Source of the DNA: Blastocystis sp. Blastoise | Lineage: Eukaryota; Sar; Bigyra; Opalinata; Blastocystidae | NCBI GenBank assembly: GCA_039096225.1 | Contig: JBBPEB010000007.1 | Span: 1,222,501 to 1,286,500 of the forward strand | Length of the DNA stretch: 64,000 nt | Direction of reading: 5' to 3' | Shown: positions 13,113 through 28,939 of the stretch, piece by piece | How positions within the stretch are numbered: position 1 is the first letter of the stretch | Layout of the letters: each line of letters opens with the position of its first letter | Program-made: the position numbers and the translations under genes | The notes under the pieces: model-generated | Database searches by the model: none | What the model saw: only the letters and a program-made list of their open reading frames with translations | What the model was told of the DNA's origin: nothing

Positions 13113-13591
13113 CCACGGGAGAGAATACGTTATCGATGAATATATTGTAGAGCTATATATATATATATATATAGTTCTTTCTTTATTATTCTATTGTCTG
13201 TTTCCTATACATAATTTTTTTTTCCATTTTGAAAATGACATACTTTTTACACTTTTATATTTTTTGACATATATATATATAATTATATTATAAAATTGTA
13301 ATATAATTTATATAATCGTGTTATTTTTCTAGCATTATTCTATAAAAGGGGGATTTTTAGTCAGTTTTTTTATTTTTGTTTTGTTTCTTCTTTATATATG
13401 AGTATTTAATTGAGTTGTTTAAATGACTTGTCATTATTCAAATGATACGGGACAAAACATTATACAATCGTTTATAAAGAATACTTTATAGGAATCATAG
13501 TAATATTATTAACAAATAATAAAAAGAGAGATTTCAAACAACAACAAAAAGTCACTTTTCGTAACTAGAAATGAATGAAATTCAGATGTTC
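13113..13591. other. Intergenic between convergent genes
   Basis: Contains the 3' ends of the eIF4E-like (+) and MFS (-) genes. T-rich, no gene, RNA or repeat seen. Confidence 0.6.
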
Positions 13592-16272
<2,681 letters not shown>

Positions 16273-16718
16273 TATGTATTCAAAATAGAGAGTAAAAAGA
16301 GGAAATGAAATGTGAACAATTTGAGTTAATTTTGCCACACAATTATTTGATATTTGATTGGCGTTTTTCTTTTTAATTCTTTTAAATTCTCAATTTATTT
16401 TTTTCGATAAGACTCAATCATTCTTTGTTATGTAAATTTTTCATGTAATTTGATATGCCGAGATAATATGGCAATTATTAGCATCATGAAATAGATAAAA
16501 AGAATCTATGACAACAATAATATCATGGAAATATATAAAATAAATGAAATAACTTGATAAAAAAACAAACAAAAAAAGTATATCAAACAAGAACAAATAA
16601 TAGCAAATATAAAAAAACATGATAATTTGTATAACAATCAACATTTTGATTTCAAGAGACGGGTTTTAGTTTCCTGATTTAAAAGAAATTCTCAGATTAG
16701 CTGAATACATAGATTTCT
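16273..16718. other. Intergenic, no gene
   Basis: Holds the MFS promoter and the PA28 3' end. AT-rich, nothing further recognised. Confidence 0.6.
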
Positions 16719-17733
16719 TTAATATAATATTTCAAAATGATCATGTTCTTGATGAGAACCTTTTGGTTGTTTAATTTTTTCGAAGTTTTTGGTTAATTTA
16801 TCATAAAGAACACAGTAAGAATTACGAAGATCCATAATGCCATGTCTTAACGACAATGCACTATATATCAATAATAATATATCAAAAAAAAAACATATCA
16901 ATAATAATATATCAAAAAAAAAACATATCAATAATAATATATCAAAAAAAAAACATATGAATAAATAGTTAAATTAAGATAAGTATATATACGCTCTTTG
17001 ATCCAAATAACTACAACTCATGTCAATATCGATAATGTAGGGTGTCTTTAAAATCTAGAAAATATATATAAATAATAAAATATATTATTTTCTTAAAGAA
17101 AAAGAATAAATAATGATATAGAAATACATCTTGTATAGTTTCTCCACGATCTGCAAAATAGGAAGAAAGAGACTCTAATAATGTGCTGGTTGAAGATCTA
17201 CCTTCATCAAGCATCTCTAGCATATCTCCCTAAATAAGAAATTAATATTGTATTTCTTTAAAATATGTTCATGTTATAAATAGTTTAAAATAGTTAAAAA
17301 TAATGAAATATATTGAAATATATTTTTTAAATATTGGAGAGAAGAAAATATACTTGAACTTCCACACCAAAATTATTTCCTTCTTCCATTTTAGGGACAT
17401 TCAATTGAATCCAGAATTTTAGTGTAATACACATATCAAGAAAATCATATAATTCATTTTTTATAACAGGAAGGAAAGTCATAATTGTTGGATTGCATTC
17501 AATAACATTGTCATAAACATTTATTTTGATTTCAGAAGAATCCAAAACAGATGCATGAAGTAATTCTTGACTCAAAGTACTTAGCTTCTTAATTTTTTCT
17601 GGTAATACATAATTGATAATATGCTCTGCTGATTCTCCTTGTGTTTTTGTGATATTTTGACAATACTATACATGGATAATGATAATATTTATAGATAAAA
17701 CACATTTAATAATTCTGGATCGACCTTATTCAT
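16719..17733 (-). CDS. Proteasome activator PA28/REG subunit (REG-gamma/PSME3-like)
   Basis: The ATG at 17733 begins MNKVDPELLN, then an exon with INYVLPEKIKKLSTL, a long helix region, and the diagnostic LKFWIQLNVPKMEEGNNFGVEVQ (given here in part as family signature). Next comes LLESLSSYFADRGETIQD, then SLRHGIMDLRNSYCVLYDKL and EKIKQPKG near the C-terminus, ending EILY. This is the four-helix PA28 subunit that forms a heptameric ring capping the 20S proteasome. The NNFGVE activation-loop region and the hydrophobic C-terminal Tyr, which docks into the proteasome, are present. At least four exons are joined; one intron holds a threefold 30-bp tandem repeat (16866-16955). A single PA28 gene of gamma type is usual outside vertebrates and points to a nuclear proteasome activator. 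Confidence 0.85.
16866..16955. repeat. 30-bp tandem repeat, three copies, in a PA28 intron
   Basis: Three near-identical 30-bp units each start TATCAATAATAATATATC and end in an A-run plus CA. Confidence 0.88.
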
Positions 17734-19172
17734 TTTTTAAAGAAAAAAATATATAAATAAAGACAGGTCACAAAAATATATACTAGAAAATATTCTTTTT
17801 TGAATTTGAAATAATAGATAATGGAGATTCTTACACATATTTATATTTTATAATTTGAATAAATTCTGTTTTGAAATCATATACTTATAGAGTTGTTCCT
17901 TATATATCTTATTTTAATTTTTGGTTCTAGGTCATTTAAAAATTGTATATTCCAAAAAACAAATAACGCAAATATGAAATACATATGTGCACATATTCAT
18001 CTGATGAAATGCCAATCGATATAAATTATGAGTTTTAAATTGAAATTTGTTACTCTTTTTCTTCCATGTAACATTATTTACTCATAATTAAATTCTAAAT
18101 GTTTTCTACATTATTTCGATGATATTGTTATAATAATAAAGTTTTAAAATTTTTACTTTTCTTCTACATTCGAATCTTAACAAGAACGTATATGTATGTT
18201 GTTGTATATATTTAATGATACTGATTATTTATATTATTTTAATAATGCATAACTGTTTGAACGAAGAATATATATAGATTATTTCACTAATCTTCTAGTT
18301 ATTCTCGTCAAACAAGTTCTCCTTCATTAAATTTTTGCTTTATATAGGTAAAAACCATATCTAGTTCTTATACGGATCTTTATGTTGCTGACTATATGCT
18401 AATTAGATTTAAATATCAACGAATGTGATTTGAAGAGAAACACAACTATTTATATTCTATAATTATATATATACTATCTCAATCTCTTTATCAAATGCAT
18501 ATATATCTGTTTTCATATCGAATAAATCAATAATGTTTAAATAAAAATAATTACTAAGCATAATAGAAGAATAACTATAGTCTATTACGGAAGAGAAATA
18601 CTCTTTCTAAAACCGAATATCGATTATATACAATTGTGATTGATTATACAAATAGTAGATAACAAAAAAAATATTACCATATGAACTCTTTAAAACGAAA
18701 TTCCATGAAAAACTATTGATTGTGATTTGTAGTGTTATGAAACAATTAAATAAATGCTTTATTATCACATAATCTACAATTAGTATACATCAACCTCTAT
18801 GATTAAGATCATCGAATTCTTCATATTATTGGAATATCGATTCATTTATTTTTCTTCTTTTTGGAGCTATTCCTCACTTTGGTTCCACCAATGATTTATT
18901 GTTTTCTTTTCATTTACCAATGATCTATATGAAAAAGAATAACTGGCACTATTCTTTCCCATGGAAATTCCACTGTTGACCGCAGAATTATTGAAAGAAC
19001 CGTGTTCTCGAATATTCTAGGCTATTCTCTTTTTCTTTTCTTTTCTATTTTCTTCTTTGATGTTTATCATGGTTAACGACTCTATTTGAAAATATGTTTT
19101 AATACTTCTTCATAAATTATTTAATTTAAAAAAAGTTTATTAAAAGTTATTTTATAAAGTTATTGATTAACA
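17734..19172. other. Intergenic between PA28 (-) and HSP20 (+) start sites
   Basis: A 1.4-kb AT-rich spacer with no gene seen. It should carry both promoters; the heat-shock element at 19005 is the only site I can support. Confidence 0.6.
19005..19017. promoter_or_regulatory. Heat-shock element upstream of HSP20
   Basis: A perfect three-unit HSE (TTC, GAA, TTC at 5-bp spacing) sits about 155 bp before the HSP20 ATG. This is the canonical heat-shock-factor site and shows the host uses this code. It serves as the internal reference for the viral arrays at 35.2, 52.3, 53.2 and 54.3 kb. Confidence 0.75.
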
Positions 19173-19820
19173 ATGAGTTTCTTATTTGGTGATTATGATC
19201 CTTTCTTTGATGCTTACAGAGCTGCTCCTCGTCGTGATTTCTTCAGACCTTCTTTCTTCTTAAATAGTATTATTCCTGATGAAGAACAAGAAGAACCTGA
19301 AGCTGAAACTAAACAAACAAATACTTGTGATAATAAAAATTGTCCTTGTCCTGCTGGTACTTGTACTTGTCCTAAAGGTGAATGTAAATGTACAAAAGAA
19401 CAATGTAATTGTCCTAAGAAGAATAATAAGAAGAATATGAATACTCTTACTAGACAAAGAAGTAATCAGTTGATTCATCCTACTTCTGGATTTGGTCGTT
19501 TAGATGTAAAAGAGAATAAGAATAATTTCGTTGTTTCTGTTGATCTTCCTGGTATGAATAAAGAAGATATTCATATCGCTACTGATGATGATAATCTTAC
19601 TATTGAATGTGAACGTAAAGATGAAATCCATGAAGGTGATGACACTACGAATTATCGTTATGTTGAACGTTCTTTCGGTTCATTCCAAAGAACTATTGCT
19701 CTTCCTGACCATGTTGATCAAGATAATATCTCTGCTCAATATGAAAATGGTGTCTTACATTTAACTCTTCCTAAAGAACAAGCAAATACTAAGGAAACAA
19801 AGAAGATTACTATTAATTAA
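19173..19820 (+). CDS. Small heat-shock protein (HSP20) with metallothionein-like Cys-rich insert
   Basis: An intronless 215-aa protein. The N-terminus (MSFLFGDYDPFFDAYRAAPR) resembles HSP20 N-termini. The alpha-crystallin domain spans about residues 104-205: GFGRLDVKENKNNFVVSVDL, the PGMNKEDIHI strand, ECERKDE, YRYVERSFGSFQRTIALP and the conserved NGVLHLTLPK. Between them, about residues 50-82, is a Cys-rich block with repeated CxC and CxxxxC spacing (for example CPCPAGTCTCPKGECKC), resembling metallothionein. The chaperone domain should prevent aggregation of unfolded proteins; the insert could bind metal or zinc, which is inference. An HSE upstream supports heat induction. Absence of introns fits rapid stress expression. 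Confidence 0.92.
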   Translation: MSFLFGDYDPFFDAYRAAPRRDFFRPSFFLNSIIPDEEQEEPEAETKQTNTCDNKNCPCPAGTCTCPKGECKCTKEQCNCPKKNNKKNMNTLTRQRSNQLIHPTSGFGRLDVKENKNNFVVSVDLPGMNKEDIHIATDDDNLTIECERKDEIHEGDDTTNYRYVERSFGSFQRTIALPDHVDQDNISAQYENGVLHLTLPKEQANTKETKKITIN

Positions 19821-20228
19821 ATAATCTATGTGTTGTCTTTTTTTTTTCTGCTTTTGCTCTATTATTTTTAAGTCTTTTAACTTAGTTGTACATTCTATAT
19901 ATATATTGTTTGGTTGAAAATAAATAATTTAAAAAATATTTTCACAACAGGAATAAAATAATATGTAAAATTCTTTTTTTTATATTACATGAACATGAAG
20001 TATACTTATGTTTAGGTAGTTACAGAGAAGAAAAAATAGCAAACAAAAACAGTATATATGAATAGTAAATCTTCAGAATATATGCAAGAAAACAAAGGAG
20101 ATTTGATTGACAATTAAAAGGAATAAAAAAAAAGAACTAGAGAAACAGGGTATAGAAAAGAATGTTAATATACATAGATATACATAAGAAGGAGTTGAGA
20201 ATAATATTTATTTTGCTAATTACACAGT
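19821..20228. other. Intergenic, convergent 3' ends
   Basis: Between the HSP20 stop and the HOOK-like stop. T- and A-rich; no gene seen. Confidence 0.6.
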
Positions 20229-21110
20229 TTATAGTTTATTATCCTTACGTAATGCATTCTCAAGTCCACGTGCTTTTTGGTACATTGGATTGGCTTGTTC
20301 TTCCCACTTATGACCGCGCGAATTCGAAACGGCATTTGTATATTCTTGATTTAATATATGATTTCCAAGATGATGAATGCATGCCATCATTTTCTCTTGT
20401 TCTCTCATATAACTACCTTTTTGAGCAAGTAATAATCTATTCCTGCGGTTAGCTGTTTCTAATTCTTCCATCGCTCGCTTATTCTTTGATTCGCTCTGCT
20501 GAATACGAGAATCAGCTGTGCTGGAACTAGACTGAATCTGACTTATTTTAGTTTCATATTGTTTTATTTGTTGTTGATGAATATCCTCATTCTGTTGAAT
20601 AGTAGTTTTCAACGTAACTATTTCTTGTTGCGCTTCTTGAAGTGATGTCAATAATCCATCTTTTCCTTTCATCTCCTATATATATATATATATATAGATT
20701 ATATATATATAGTATAGATTATATATATACTTGTTTAAGAGCTATAATAGTTCGTTGCTGATCGGAATTTGCCTTCTTTAAATTGATATTCTATATATAT
20801 ATATATATATATATATAATAATAATAAAGTGAAAATCCACAAATTAATCAATATAAATAATGAAACAAAAAAGATGAAAAGATAATCTATATTATTATTA
20901 TATATATATACTTCTAAGTTGAGTTGCGTCATCTTTTGAATTTGTTGTTTATTTAAATCGTTATATCGCTCTGTCTCTGAAGCTAAAGCTTGTTGTTGTG
21001 CGGATCCCCCTTGTTGTAATTGTGTTTTGAGGGTATTAACTTCTATTTGTAATGTCTTTATTTGATCCTAATATATATATATATTAATATAATGTGTATA
21101 TAAGAACAAC

Positions 21111-21188
<78 letters not shown>

Positions 21189-21455
21189 TTGATATTCCTT
21201 TTCCTTAATATTGAAAGTATCATAAGTATCAAATGAATCCGTTGTATTGGTAGACATTCGAATACTATTCCGATCGACGCTAGGGTTCGTCATACACTGA
21301 ATCTCCATATCTTTATTTAATCGTTTTAATTCATCATTTTCATTCATCAATTCCTGCAGTCTTGCACTCATGGTTTGTATCTCTACTTGTTGCTATATAT
21401 ATATATATACATATATATATACATATATATATATATAAGATATAAATATTGATTA

Positions 21456-21494
<39 letters not shown>

Positions 21495-23285
21495 AGATAT
21501 AAAATATATACATTCGTGTTTTCCATTTGAATTTTAACATTTTGATCATTGAGTTGTTTGTATTTCTCGGTAAGGGAAGAAACATCTTCTGACTTTGTCT
21601 GTAGGGCAATAAGCTCTTGTTTAATAGAATCTCTATCTTCTTCAAGTTGTTTGTTAACTTGCTTGTATTGTTTATATTCTTCTAATCGTTTTTCTAAATC
21701 ATTTATTCTCTTTTCACTCTTTTTGGCTTGTTCTACTTTGAGTTTGAGTTCTTGTATATGTGACTGAGAGAGAGAGAGTGATTTCTCTTTTTCTTGAAGA
21801 TCAATCTAGTAGTAATATATATACATATATTATTATTATAAATAATGAAATAATAACATTATATAGAATCAACATAATCATAAGAATTAATATATATATA
21901 TATACTTGAACTTTTTGAAGAGCTATCTCGTGTTCCTTCTTCTCTTTATCTACTTCTTCCTGAAGGTCTTTTATATACCCCTCATTACGATGAAGCTTCT
22001 GCTCCTATATTCGCGGGAATCAGAATAAAGATAATATGGATAATAATAAGTATAGTAATAAATATAGTAATATATATAATAATAAGTATAAAACAAAATT
22101 CTATATACATATTGTTCAACGAGACTCGTAGTATCACCTGCTGCTAGTACATCTTTTCTAAGTTGAGCAATAATATTTTGATTTTCTTGATTCTGACTCT
22201 TTTCATATTCTAATTCACTCTATAGAATAAATATAATATAATCTAATAATATATATAATATAATAATATAATAATATAATAATATAATAATATATATAAT
22301 ATAATAATATATATAATATAATAATATATATAAAATAATAATATATATAAAATAATAATATATATAAAATAATAATATATATAATATGCCTTTAAATTAC
22401 TATTTTCTACTTTCAGTTGTTCATTTGCATTTGTTAACGTAGTGATTTCTTCCTGATAATTATTCATCATAGTATTATTAGAATTGGTATTCACTTCTAT
22501 ATATAGAATACACATAAATATAATAATATAATAATAAATATAATATAACAACATAATAAATAAATAATAGTAATATAAATAATATAACAACATAATAAAT
22601 AAATAATAAAAAATAAAATAAGCCATAAATATATTTACTCATTGACATATCATGTATAGATTCAGATGTATCTAGAATACTTTGAAAACGATTATAATAA
22701 TCTTGACCAATAAGTCCTAATATATTCTATATATATATATTTATATAGATTGTCAAAAAAAATAAAAAAAAATTAAAAATAAAAAAAAATTTAAAAATAA
22801 AAATACTTGAGCATTTTTATCCATCTCTGAGATCTTAGTAAGCATTTGATCGCTATTTCTAGAACGAAGAGAAACAGCTAATACCCAACTAACTATATCA
22901 ATACAAGCTTCCTCATCTTTATCTATAATTTTATCCACATCAACGACAATATTAGTTTCACATTTAATGATATTATCACAATAACTCTGCATATCGTCAA
23001 CAAGTGTATTGAGATTATCCTTTTGAGATTGAGTATCACCAGACATAGATGGATCAATATGAAAATAAGTATAATCACTAAAAACATTAAAAAAAGGAAA
23101 GAAAAGGAAAAAATACATTTCGTTGATTACCATACATAGTAAAGTACCATCAGATACATCTGTAATGGTATTGATATAATCCTTTACATTAACAAATGTT
23201 TTCAACTAAAAGAATATAAAAAATAATGTCATTCACATACCCATAAAACAAGACAATCGCTCTTTGTAAGCGAATCACTATCCAT
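20229..23285 (-). CDS. HOOK-like microtubule/dynein adaptor with long coiled coil
   Basis: The ATG at 23285 begins MDSDSLTKSDCLVLW. The next exons contain LKTFVNVKDYINTITDVSDGTLLCMVI, YTYFHIDPSM, SQKDNLNTLVDDMQSYCDNI and ACIDIVSWVLAVSLRSRNSD. This order matches the N-terminal HOOK (calponin-like) domain that binds dynein light intermediate chain. Downstream exons are almost entirely Gln/Glu/Lys/Leu heptads, a coiled coil for dimerisation and dynactin/dynein activation. The protein ends ALRKDNKL. Many small exons are separated by introns rich in (TA)n and (TAATA)n (for example 21113-21187, 22250-22380), so exact exon borders in 20.7-22.6 kb are approximate. A C-terminal cargo-binding domain cannot be defined by eye. 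Alternatives are other HOOK-related coiled-coil proteins such as the CCDC88 type. Confidence 0.72.
21113..21187. repeat. (TA)n microsatellite in a HOOK-like gene intron
   Basis: About 75 bp of alternating TA inside an intron. Confidence 0.88.
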
Positions 23286-24113
23286 TTCTATCTATAGGAC
23301 ATGTACATACATAAATTACAAGAATATACTTTATATTTCTATAAAAAAGCAAACAAATTATTTAAATTAGAAATAATACAGAGAAAAGGAGAAAAACCAT
23401 GATTATATTATACTATTGTTTCTTTTCGTAGTTTATTGAATTAAACTGTGTAATTCACAGTATTTAACTCATTTATGTAGCTCATCTTAGTATTCAAGAA
23501 TGTCAACGAAAATAAGTGTTGATCTGACTGTAGATATTATTGAAAAAGTGTTCTATTAATATAAAAACTTGTTTCTGGATGTCACAAGAACTAATTAAAC
23601 TGAATTAGCATAATAAAACGACATATAAGAACTAAATTGAATTGAATCAATACATAAGATTATTAAGATATTTTATTCAAAACTGAACTATATGAATAAT
23701 GAATAATATATTAATGAACACGCAATCTATTCAATGTTAATAGCAAAGAAGATAATTAAAGATATATCTTAAAGATAAAATCCCAAAACAAATGAAACGA
23801 ATCGGTGATATTTTAAAATAATCTTGGAAATCGAAGTTGACCCGACTTTTTTTATAGATGTTGTCAAGTGATTGATTGAAAAAGTCATATACTCTATGGA
23901 TCTTTCTATGGATTTCTTGGTTTTTTCGATCACTTAACAAACAAATGAAAGAATCGAATAAGGACTGGTTTTTATTTTTAGTAGCCAATGAAACATGTTT
24001 AATAGAAATGCATGTAAAAATAAAAACCTTGTTATAGATTTCTTACAATTTGTTAAATTATCTGTCTTTATATTAGATTCTTTTGTATAATTGATCGATA
24101 AAAATGAGATATT
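23286..24113. other. Intergenic, divergent promoters
   Basis: Between HOOK-like (-) and MRH-EGF (+) starts. An 83-codon open frame at 23737-23988 lacks an ATG start and is not called. Nothing else recognised. Confidence 0.55.
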
Positions 24114-25628
24114 CTTATCTTATATGCCTTGTTTTATTCGTGTCTTCTGTATATATACTCTAATATACGTATAATTAGTTTCTTTCTTTAGGCATTTGCT
24201 GAATACTATCGTTGTATGCTATTAAAAGTAGTGTTAAAAGATTAAACAAAATATATAGGTTCTTACACAGCCACTGGTAGCGATTCTTTCCCTTTAAGTG
24301 CTAATTACAACTTAAGTCCTCTTCGTAGTACTTCTGAGTATCTTGTTTTTGTCTTTATATTGAATCATATTTTTATTTATTTAGATGGAAAGTTCTTGAT
24401 AGTCAATATTCTTCTGAAGTTAACAGAAATTTCACGTAAATATATTATATTTTTATTATTATTATAAACAAACTAATTGAAAATTCTTCAATAGTTATGT
24501 TTTCAACATTTGTGGTACTGTAAAGAATGTTCCTAAAGATGGTAGTGTTAATGGAACTACTTGCGATAAATATAAGGGTATTTAATTAAATTATATTTAT
24601 AGAATAAATCATATTTATAAATATATATTTTTTATATAATAGTCTTTATAAATATATATATTTTTTTTATATAATAATAATTATTTTCTTGTGGATGAAC
24701 AAGGTTTAACCAAGCTCTATGCTGCTTATCAAGTTGCTAATAATCACGCTCTTTGCCTTAGTCTTCATGACGGTGAAGCTGGACATTGGGGTCTTTTAGG
24801 TATCTATTCTATTATTCAGAACATATATTATTGTTACTCTAGTTATTTATATTTCTATGTAGAACTCTATTATATTAATATGAATAAAATAATATATATT
24901 ATAATTATATTATATTTTAGATACTACTGATCCTTCTGTTGGTATTACTTATTCTTATACTGGTGGTGATGATTATGGTTGTGGTGGTGTTAAGAGAGCA
25001 TTCGAACTCGATTTATATTGTCATGATTCTTCTTACAATCTTCCCGATAAAAACCCTATTGTTGAAACTCATGGTTGTTATTATGTTTTAACTACTAACT
25101 CTGTTTATGGTTGTCCTTCTGGTAGGTTTATTTATATTATTATTATTATTATTATTTTATTTTTTATTATTATTTATTATTATTTATTATATTTGATATC
25201 ATTGATTCTATTATCTATGTAACAGTATAAATCGATATATATAAATATATATATAGAATGTGGTATTGGTGATCGTAAGCTTTGTGGTGGTAACGGTGTT
25301 TGTAAATTTGATAAAGATACTAGATCTCCTCATTGTTATTGTTATTCCGGTTATTGGGGTTCTTCTTGTATGAATGAAGGAGAAGAACAAGCTGAAGGAT
25401 TCACTGAAACCACTTGGGCTCTTGTTGTTGTCTTCTGCTTCTTAGTTCTTACTGAATTAGGCGTGTATGTACTTTCATAATCTATTATATTATTATTCAT
25501 ATCTTATTTATATATATATATAATAACTATTTTATTTCTATAGTTTATGTATGTGGAAGAGAGTTAGTGGTCTTCGTTTAGATCCTGCTGCTTACAAGAA
25601 TATGATGATCGATGATGTTGCCGTTTAA
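24114..25628 (+). CDS. Type I membrane protein with MRH (mannose-6-phosphate-receptor-like) and EGF domains
   Basis: The ATG at 24114 begins MRYSYLICLVLFVSS, a signal peptide. Exons joined at GT/AG borders give a luminal part with EWKVLDSQYSSEVNRNFT, YVFNICGTVKNVP, LHDGEAGHWGLL, GITYSYTGGDDYGCGGVKRA, ELDLYCHDSS and a final TNSVYGCPS. These Cys-flanked strands fit the MRH fold of cation-independent mannose-6-phosphate receptor/Atg27-type sorting receptors. An EGF-like module follows (CGGNGVCKFDKD, HCYCYSGYWGSSC), then a transmembrane helix (WALVVVFCFLVLTELGV) and a short tail (LCMWKRVSGLRLDPAAYKNM and on to MIDDVAV). The tail could carry sorting signals. It probably cycles between Golgi and endosomes; the ligand is unknown. 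The second exon/intron (around 24195-24260) is the weakest junction. Confidence 0.75.
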
Positions 25629-26352
25629 ACATTGTTATATACATTATATATATATATCTATTTGTTGTATCTGCTACACACTTTTTTTAATCACTTTTCT
25701 GTAATACATATTCTTAATTTTTATATACTATAACATACTTTATAACATATTCTATGTCTTTTTGTTTATCTTAATAAATCATGAACACTTGTATTACACA
25801 GACAGTTAGTTTTTTTTTTAATTTTAATTTTATTTTTTGTAAATAAAACTTTAGTGTTTTTTTTTTGTAATCATAGAGCATTTGCTCACTTAAAAACACA
25901 TATATAAATATTTGGATTTCAATGGCAAAAGAATCTTGTTTCTATATCCCAAAACAATTCATTTTTGATTCCACGAAATAACGAATTTTTTTACTGGAAT
26001 TGCCGAATTCGAAAAGAATGAAGGAAGTTGTTTGTTTTCTTTCCAGAAAAAGAAACCGTGGTAATTGAGTATTCTTCACTGAAAGAAATAAGAGAATCAA
26101 GGGAATTTTTCTTGCTGGAAACAGAAAAGTATATGACAACATTTCAACTTGTTTTTATATTGGTGAAATGGAACTGTCAATTATAGAATAAGAAATGGGT
26201 TTTTCTTTATTCACTTTTTCATTATTTCCAGAATTAGTTTTGTGTATATGACTCAATTATTTTATTTTATAATTCTTCTATATAGATTTAGGAATATATC
26301 CATATTCAAAATATTAAAAGAAAATTAATCGTAATACTGTTGTCAGAATAAA
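25629..26352. other. Intergenic, no gene
   Basis: AT-rich spacer between two plus-strand genes; a minus-strand open frame at 25942-26142 shows no family features. Confidence 0.55.
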
Positions 26353-28399
26353 ATGTTTACAAGATTAAGAATTCCTGGACAGAAGATCTTGAAGGTCGTC
26401 CCTCAATTTGAGAATGCGACTGCACAGAGTTTTATGCCTAAATATCAGCCATTTAATCCATATTACCGCTATCCTTATAATCCCCAACCCAATTTCTTCT
26501 CAACTATGCCTCAGTATATTATTAAGATTCTCTTGGAATTATTATTTTTATTATATATAACATTTTTCTTGTTCATTCTCTATTCATTATTCTCTTATAT
26601 ATCTTTAAACTAATTTATATGACTATAGTCCAAATGCGGATCGTAATCTAGAGTTCTTCGCTATCAAACGACAGAAAGATGAATTATTAAAGCACTTGAA
26701 TCCTAAGAAATTGAGTTCTGATGAGATTCACGAAAAGATCGTTCAATTGATGCGTTTACCTTTAGATCTTGATATTCGTGAATATACAAAGGCCCTTTCT
26801 TGTTGTTATTCATTAGAATTATCAGATTATGTAATGGGTGAAGTTCGTAAACATGGAATTGAGCCTGATTTGTTAATGTATAACATATATTTACGTAAAT
26901 GTGATGAATTCCATAAGAAGGATGAAGCGTTCCGTACTTTAAATGATATGCTGTCGAATAATATAAATCCAGATCGTTATACATTGAATTATTTAGTAAA
27001 GGCGTGCTTAGGAAGTGACTCTCCAAAAGAAGCAGAAGATATTATGCAGCGATTAATCAGTGATGGAATCGATGTTGATGCTTATATATTTAATTTATTA
27101 ATAGATTATTATGGTCGTAAAGAATTACCTAGTGAAGCTTTTCGTATACGTATAAATATGCAGAGATATAATATTACTCCTGATGAATATACTATTTCGG
27201 GTCTTATGGCTTCTTGTTTTCCTAATGTTCCTTGTAAATCACAAATTAAAATCTTATTAGAAGATGTAAAGAATTATCCTTTACCTGCTCGTCAAGTCTG
27301 TACAAACTCCTTATTTGCTGGGTTATCGAAAGCGAATCATCTTGAACCTCATTTGAAATTTAGTCTAATGCTAGATTTTTTTAATACTTTAAGAGAACGA
27401 GGATATACGTTAGGTCAACATGCATATACTTCCTTAATCTCTACTTGTGCTAAGTTAGGAGATATAGAAAATGCTCAAATGTTATTAGAAGATATGAGAC
27501 ATTGTAATATTCCTATTAATTATTATGTAGCTACAGCTTATATATCTACATGTTCAAAAGCAAAGAATTATCCCTTAGCTCTTGAAATGTTTAATTTTAT
27601 GAAAACATGTGTAATTGATCCAAATCAGCCTTATCCTATTCGTCCTAATAAATTGACGTATGAAGCAATGATTATGGCCGCAGGAACAAGTCAACGATTA
27701 GACGATGCATTCAAATTCTTTGATGAAATGGTACAGTTATCGATGTATCCTGATGCATCTACTTATAGTCGATTATTAATAGCTACTGGATTCTGTAATA
27801 ATAAACAACGTGCATTAGAAGTTATTAAAGAAGCTGAAGAGAAACGAATTGAGAAGACTACATTCTTCTATCATGCTATGATTGATATGTATTGTCGTGT
27901 AAATGAACCTGAGAATGCATATAAAGTATTAATGGATGTATGTAAAGATAAGAAGATAGTTCCTGGACATCATCATTATGAACCCTTAATTCGTTATTAT
28001 TGTAATCAAGATAATTGGGAGAAAGTGGATGAATTACTGAAAATGTGGAAGAATGTGTCTTATGTTACGTTCCAAGAACTTATATTAATATCGAATAAGA
28101 AGAAGAACTACGAATGCATTATGAAATATGAAAAGATGATGCGTGAACATAACCTTAAACCGTATAGTGCTTTATTACCTATAATTGAAGATGCTTATGC
28201 TCATTCTACTGTTGCTAGTCCTGTATCCAACAATCTCTCTTCTTCTATAACGAATAATAATAGTGATACAAGTTCTATAGGTTCAAAGAGTGACAAAGAT
28301 AGTAAAGGATATAATAGTGATGAAGATATAGAAATATTAAAAGGAGTCGATCTCTCATTTATGTCGGATGACGAAGGGTATACAGCACTCAAACATTAA
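26353..28399 (+). CDS. Pentatricopeptide-repeat (PPR) protein, probably mitochondrial
   Basis: Exon 1 (26353-26513) and exon 2 (26629-28399) join in phase through a 115-bp intron to about 643 aa. The N-terminus (MFTRLRIPGQKILKVVPQF) is basic, hydroxylated and lacks acidic residues at first, consistent with a mitochondrial targeting peptide. The body has consecutive 35-residue helical hairpins with the PPR signature, for example LMYNIYLRKCDEFHKKDEAF, NPDRYTLNYLVKACLGS, DVDAYIFNLLIDYYGRKELP and TPDEYTISGLMASC, continuing to about residue 580. PPR proteins bind organelle RNA base-by-base and act in RNA processing or translation. The C-terminal 60 residues are Ser/Asp/Asn-rich and outside the repeat array. 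The target RNA is unknown. Confidence 0.9.
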
Positions 28400-28939
28400 T
28401 TTATAAAATAGGTTGGTTCTCTGTATTGATATTCTGATTTCATATATATATATTCTTTTTTTATATTTTAAAATCTCTAGTTCTCTCTATTATTTCGTTA
28501 TAAGTTTATTTATATGTTGTGAAGAAAAGTTCGATTGTTTTTAAATTTCTTTCTTTTATATTCTACTATTTGTTATTCGTTCTCTTTTTCTCTTTTTCTT
28601 TCATCCTTTTTTGTTTTTATTTGATATGTAATACAATTTAAATGTATTACTACTGTGTTATTTTTGATGTCGTTACTCCTAATTGTTTTCAATATTTATT
28701 TGTTTTGTTTAATTATTATTTTATTAATTATTATTAGTTTGGTTTTGGCTTTACTAAAAATAAAATCGTAATTTTAAAATCACTATGGACATTCTTTTGT
28801 GGTGTAATAATAAACGATATAGCAAAACAAACAAATTAAATATTATCAAATAATCATTAAAAACAAATAATAGAAAACAATAATAATAAATATATAAAAA
28901 GAGATAATAAAACATATAATAAGCAATATAATAAAATAT
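28400..28939. other. Intergenic, T-rich
   Basis: No gene seen. It contains one TTGTTTTGTT about 300 bp past the PPR stop, probably coincidental in T-rich DNA. Confidence 0.55.
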
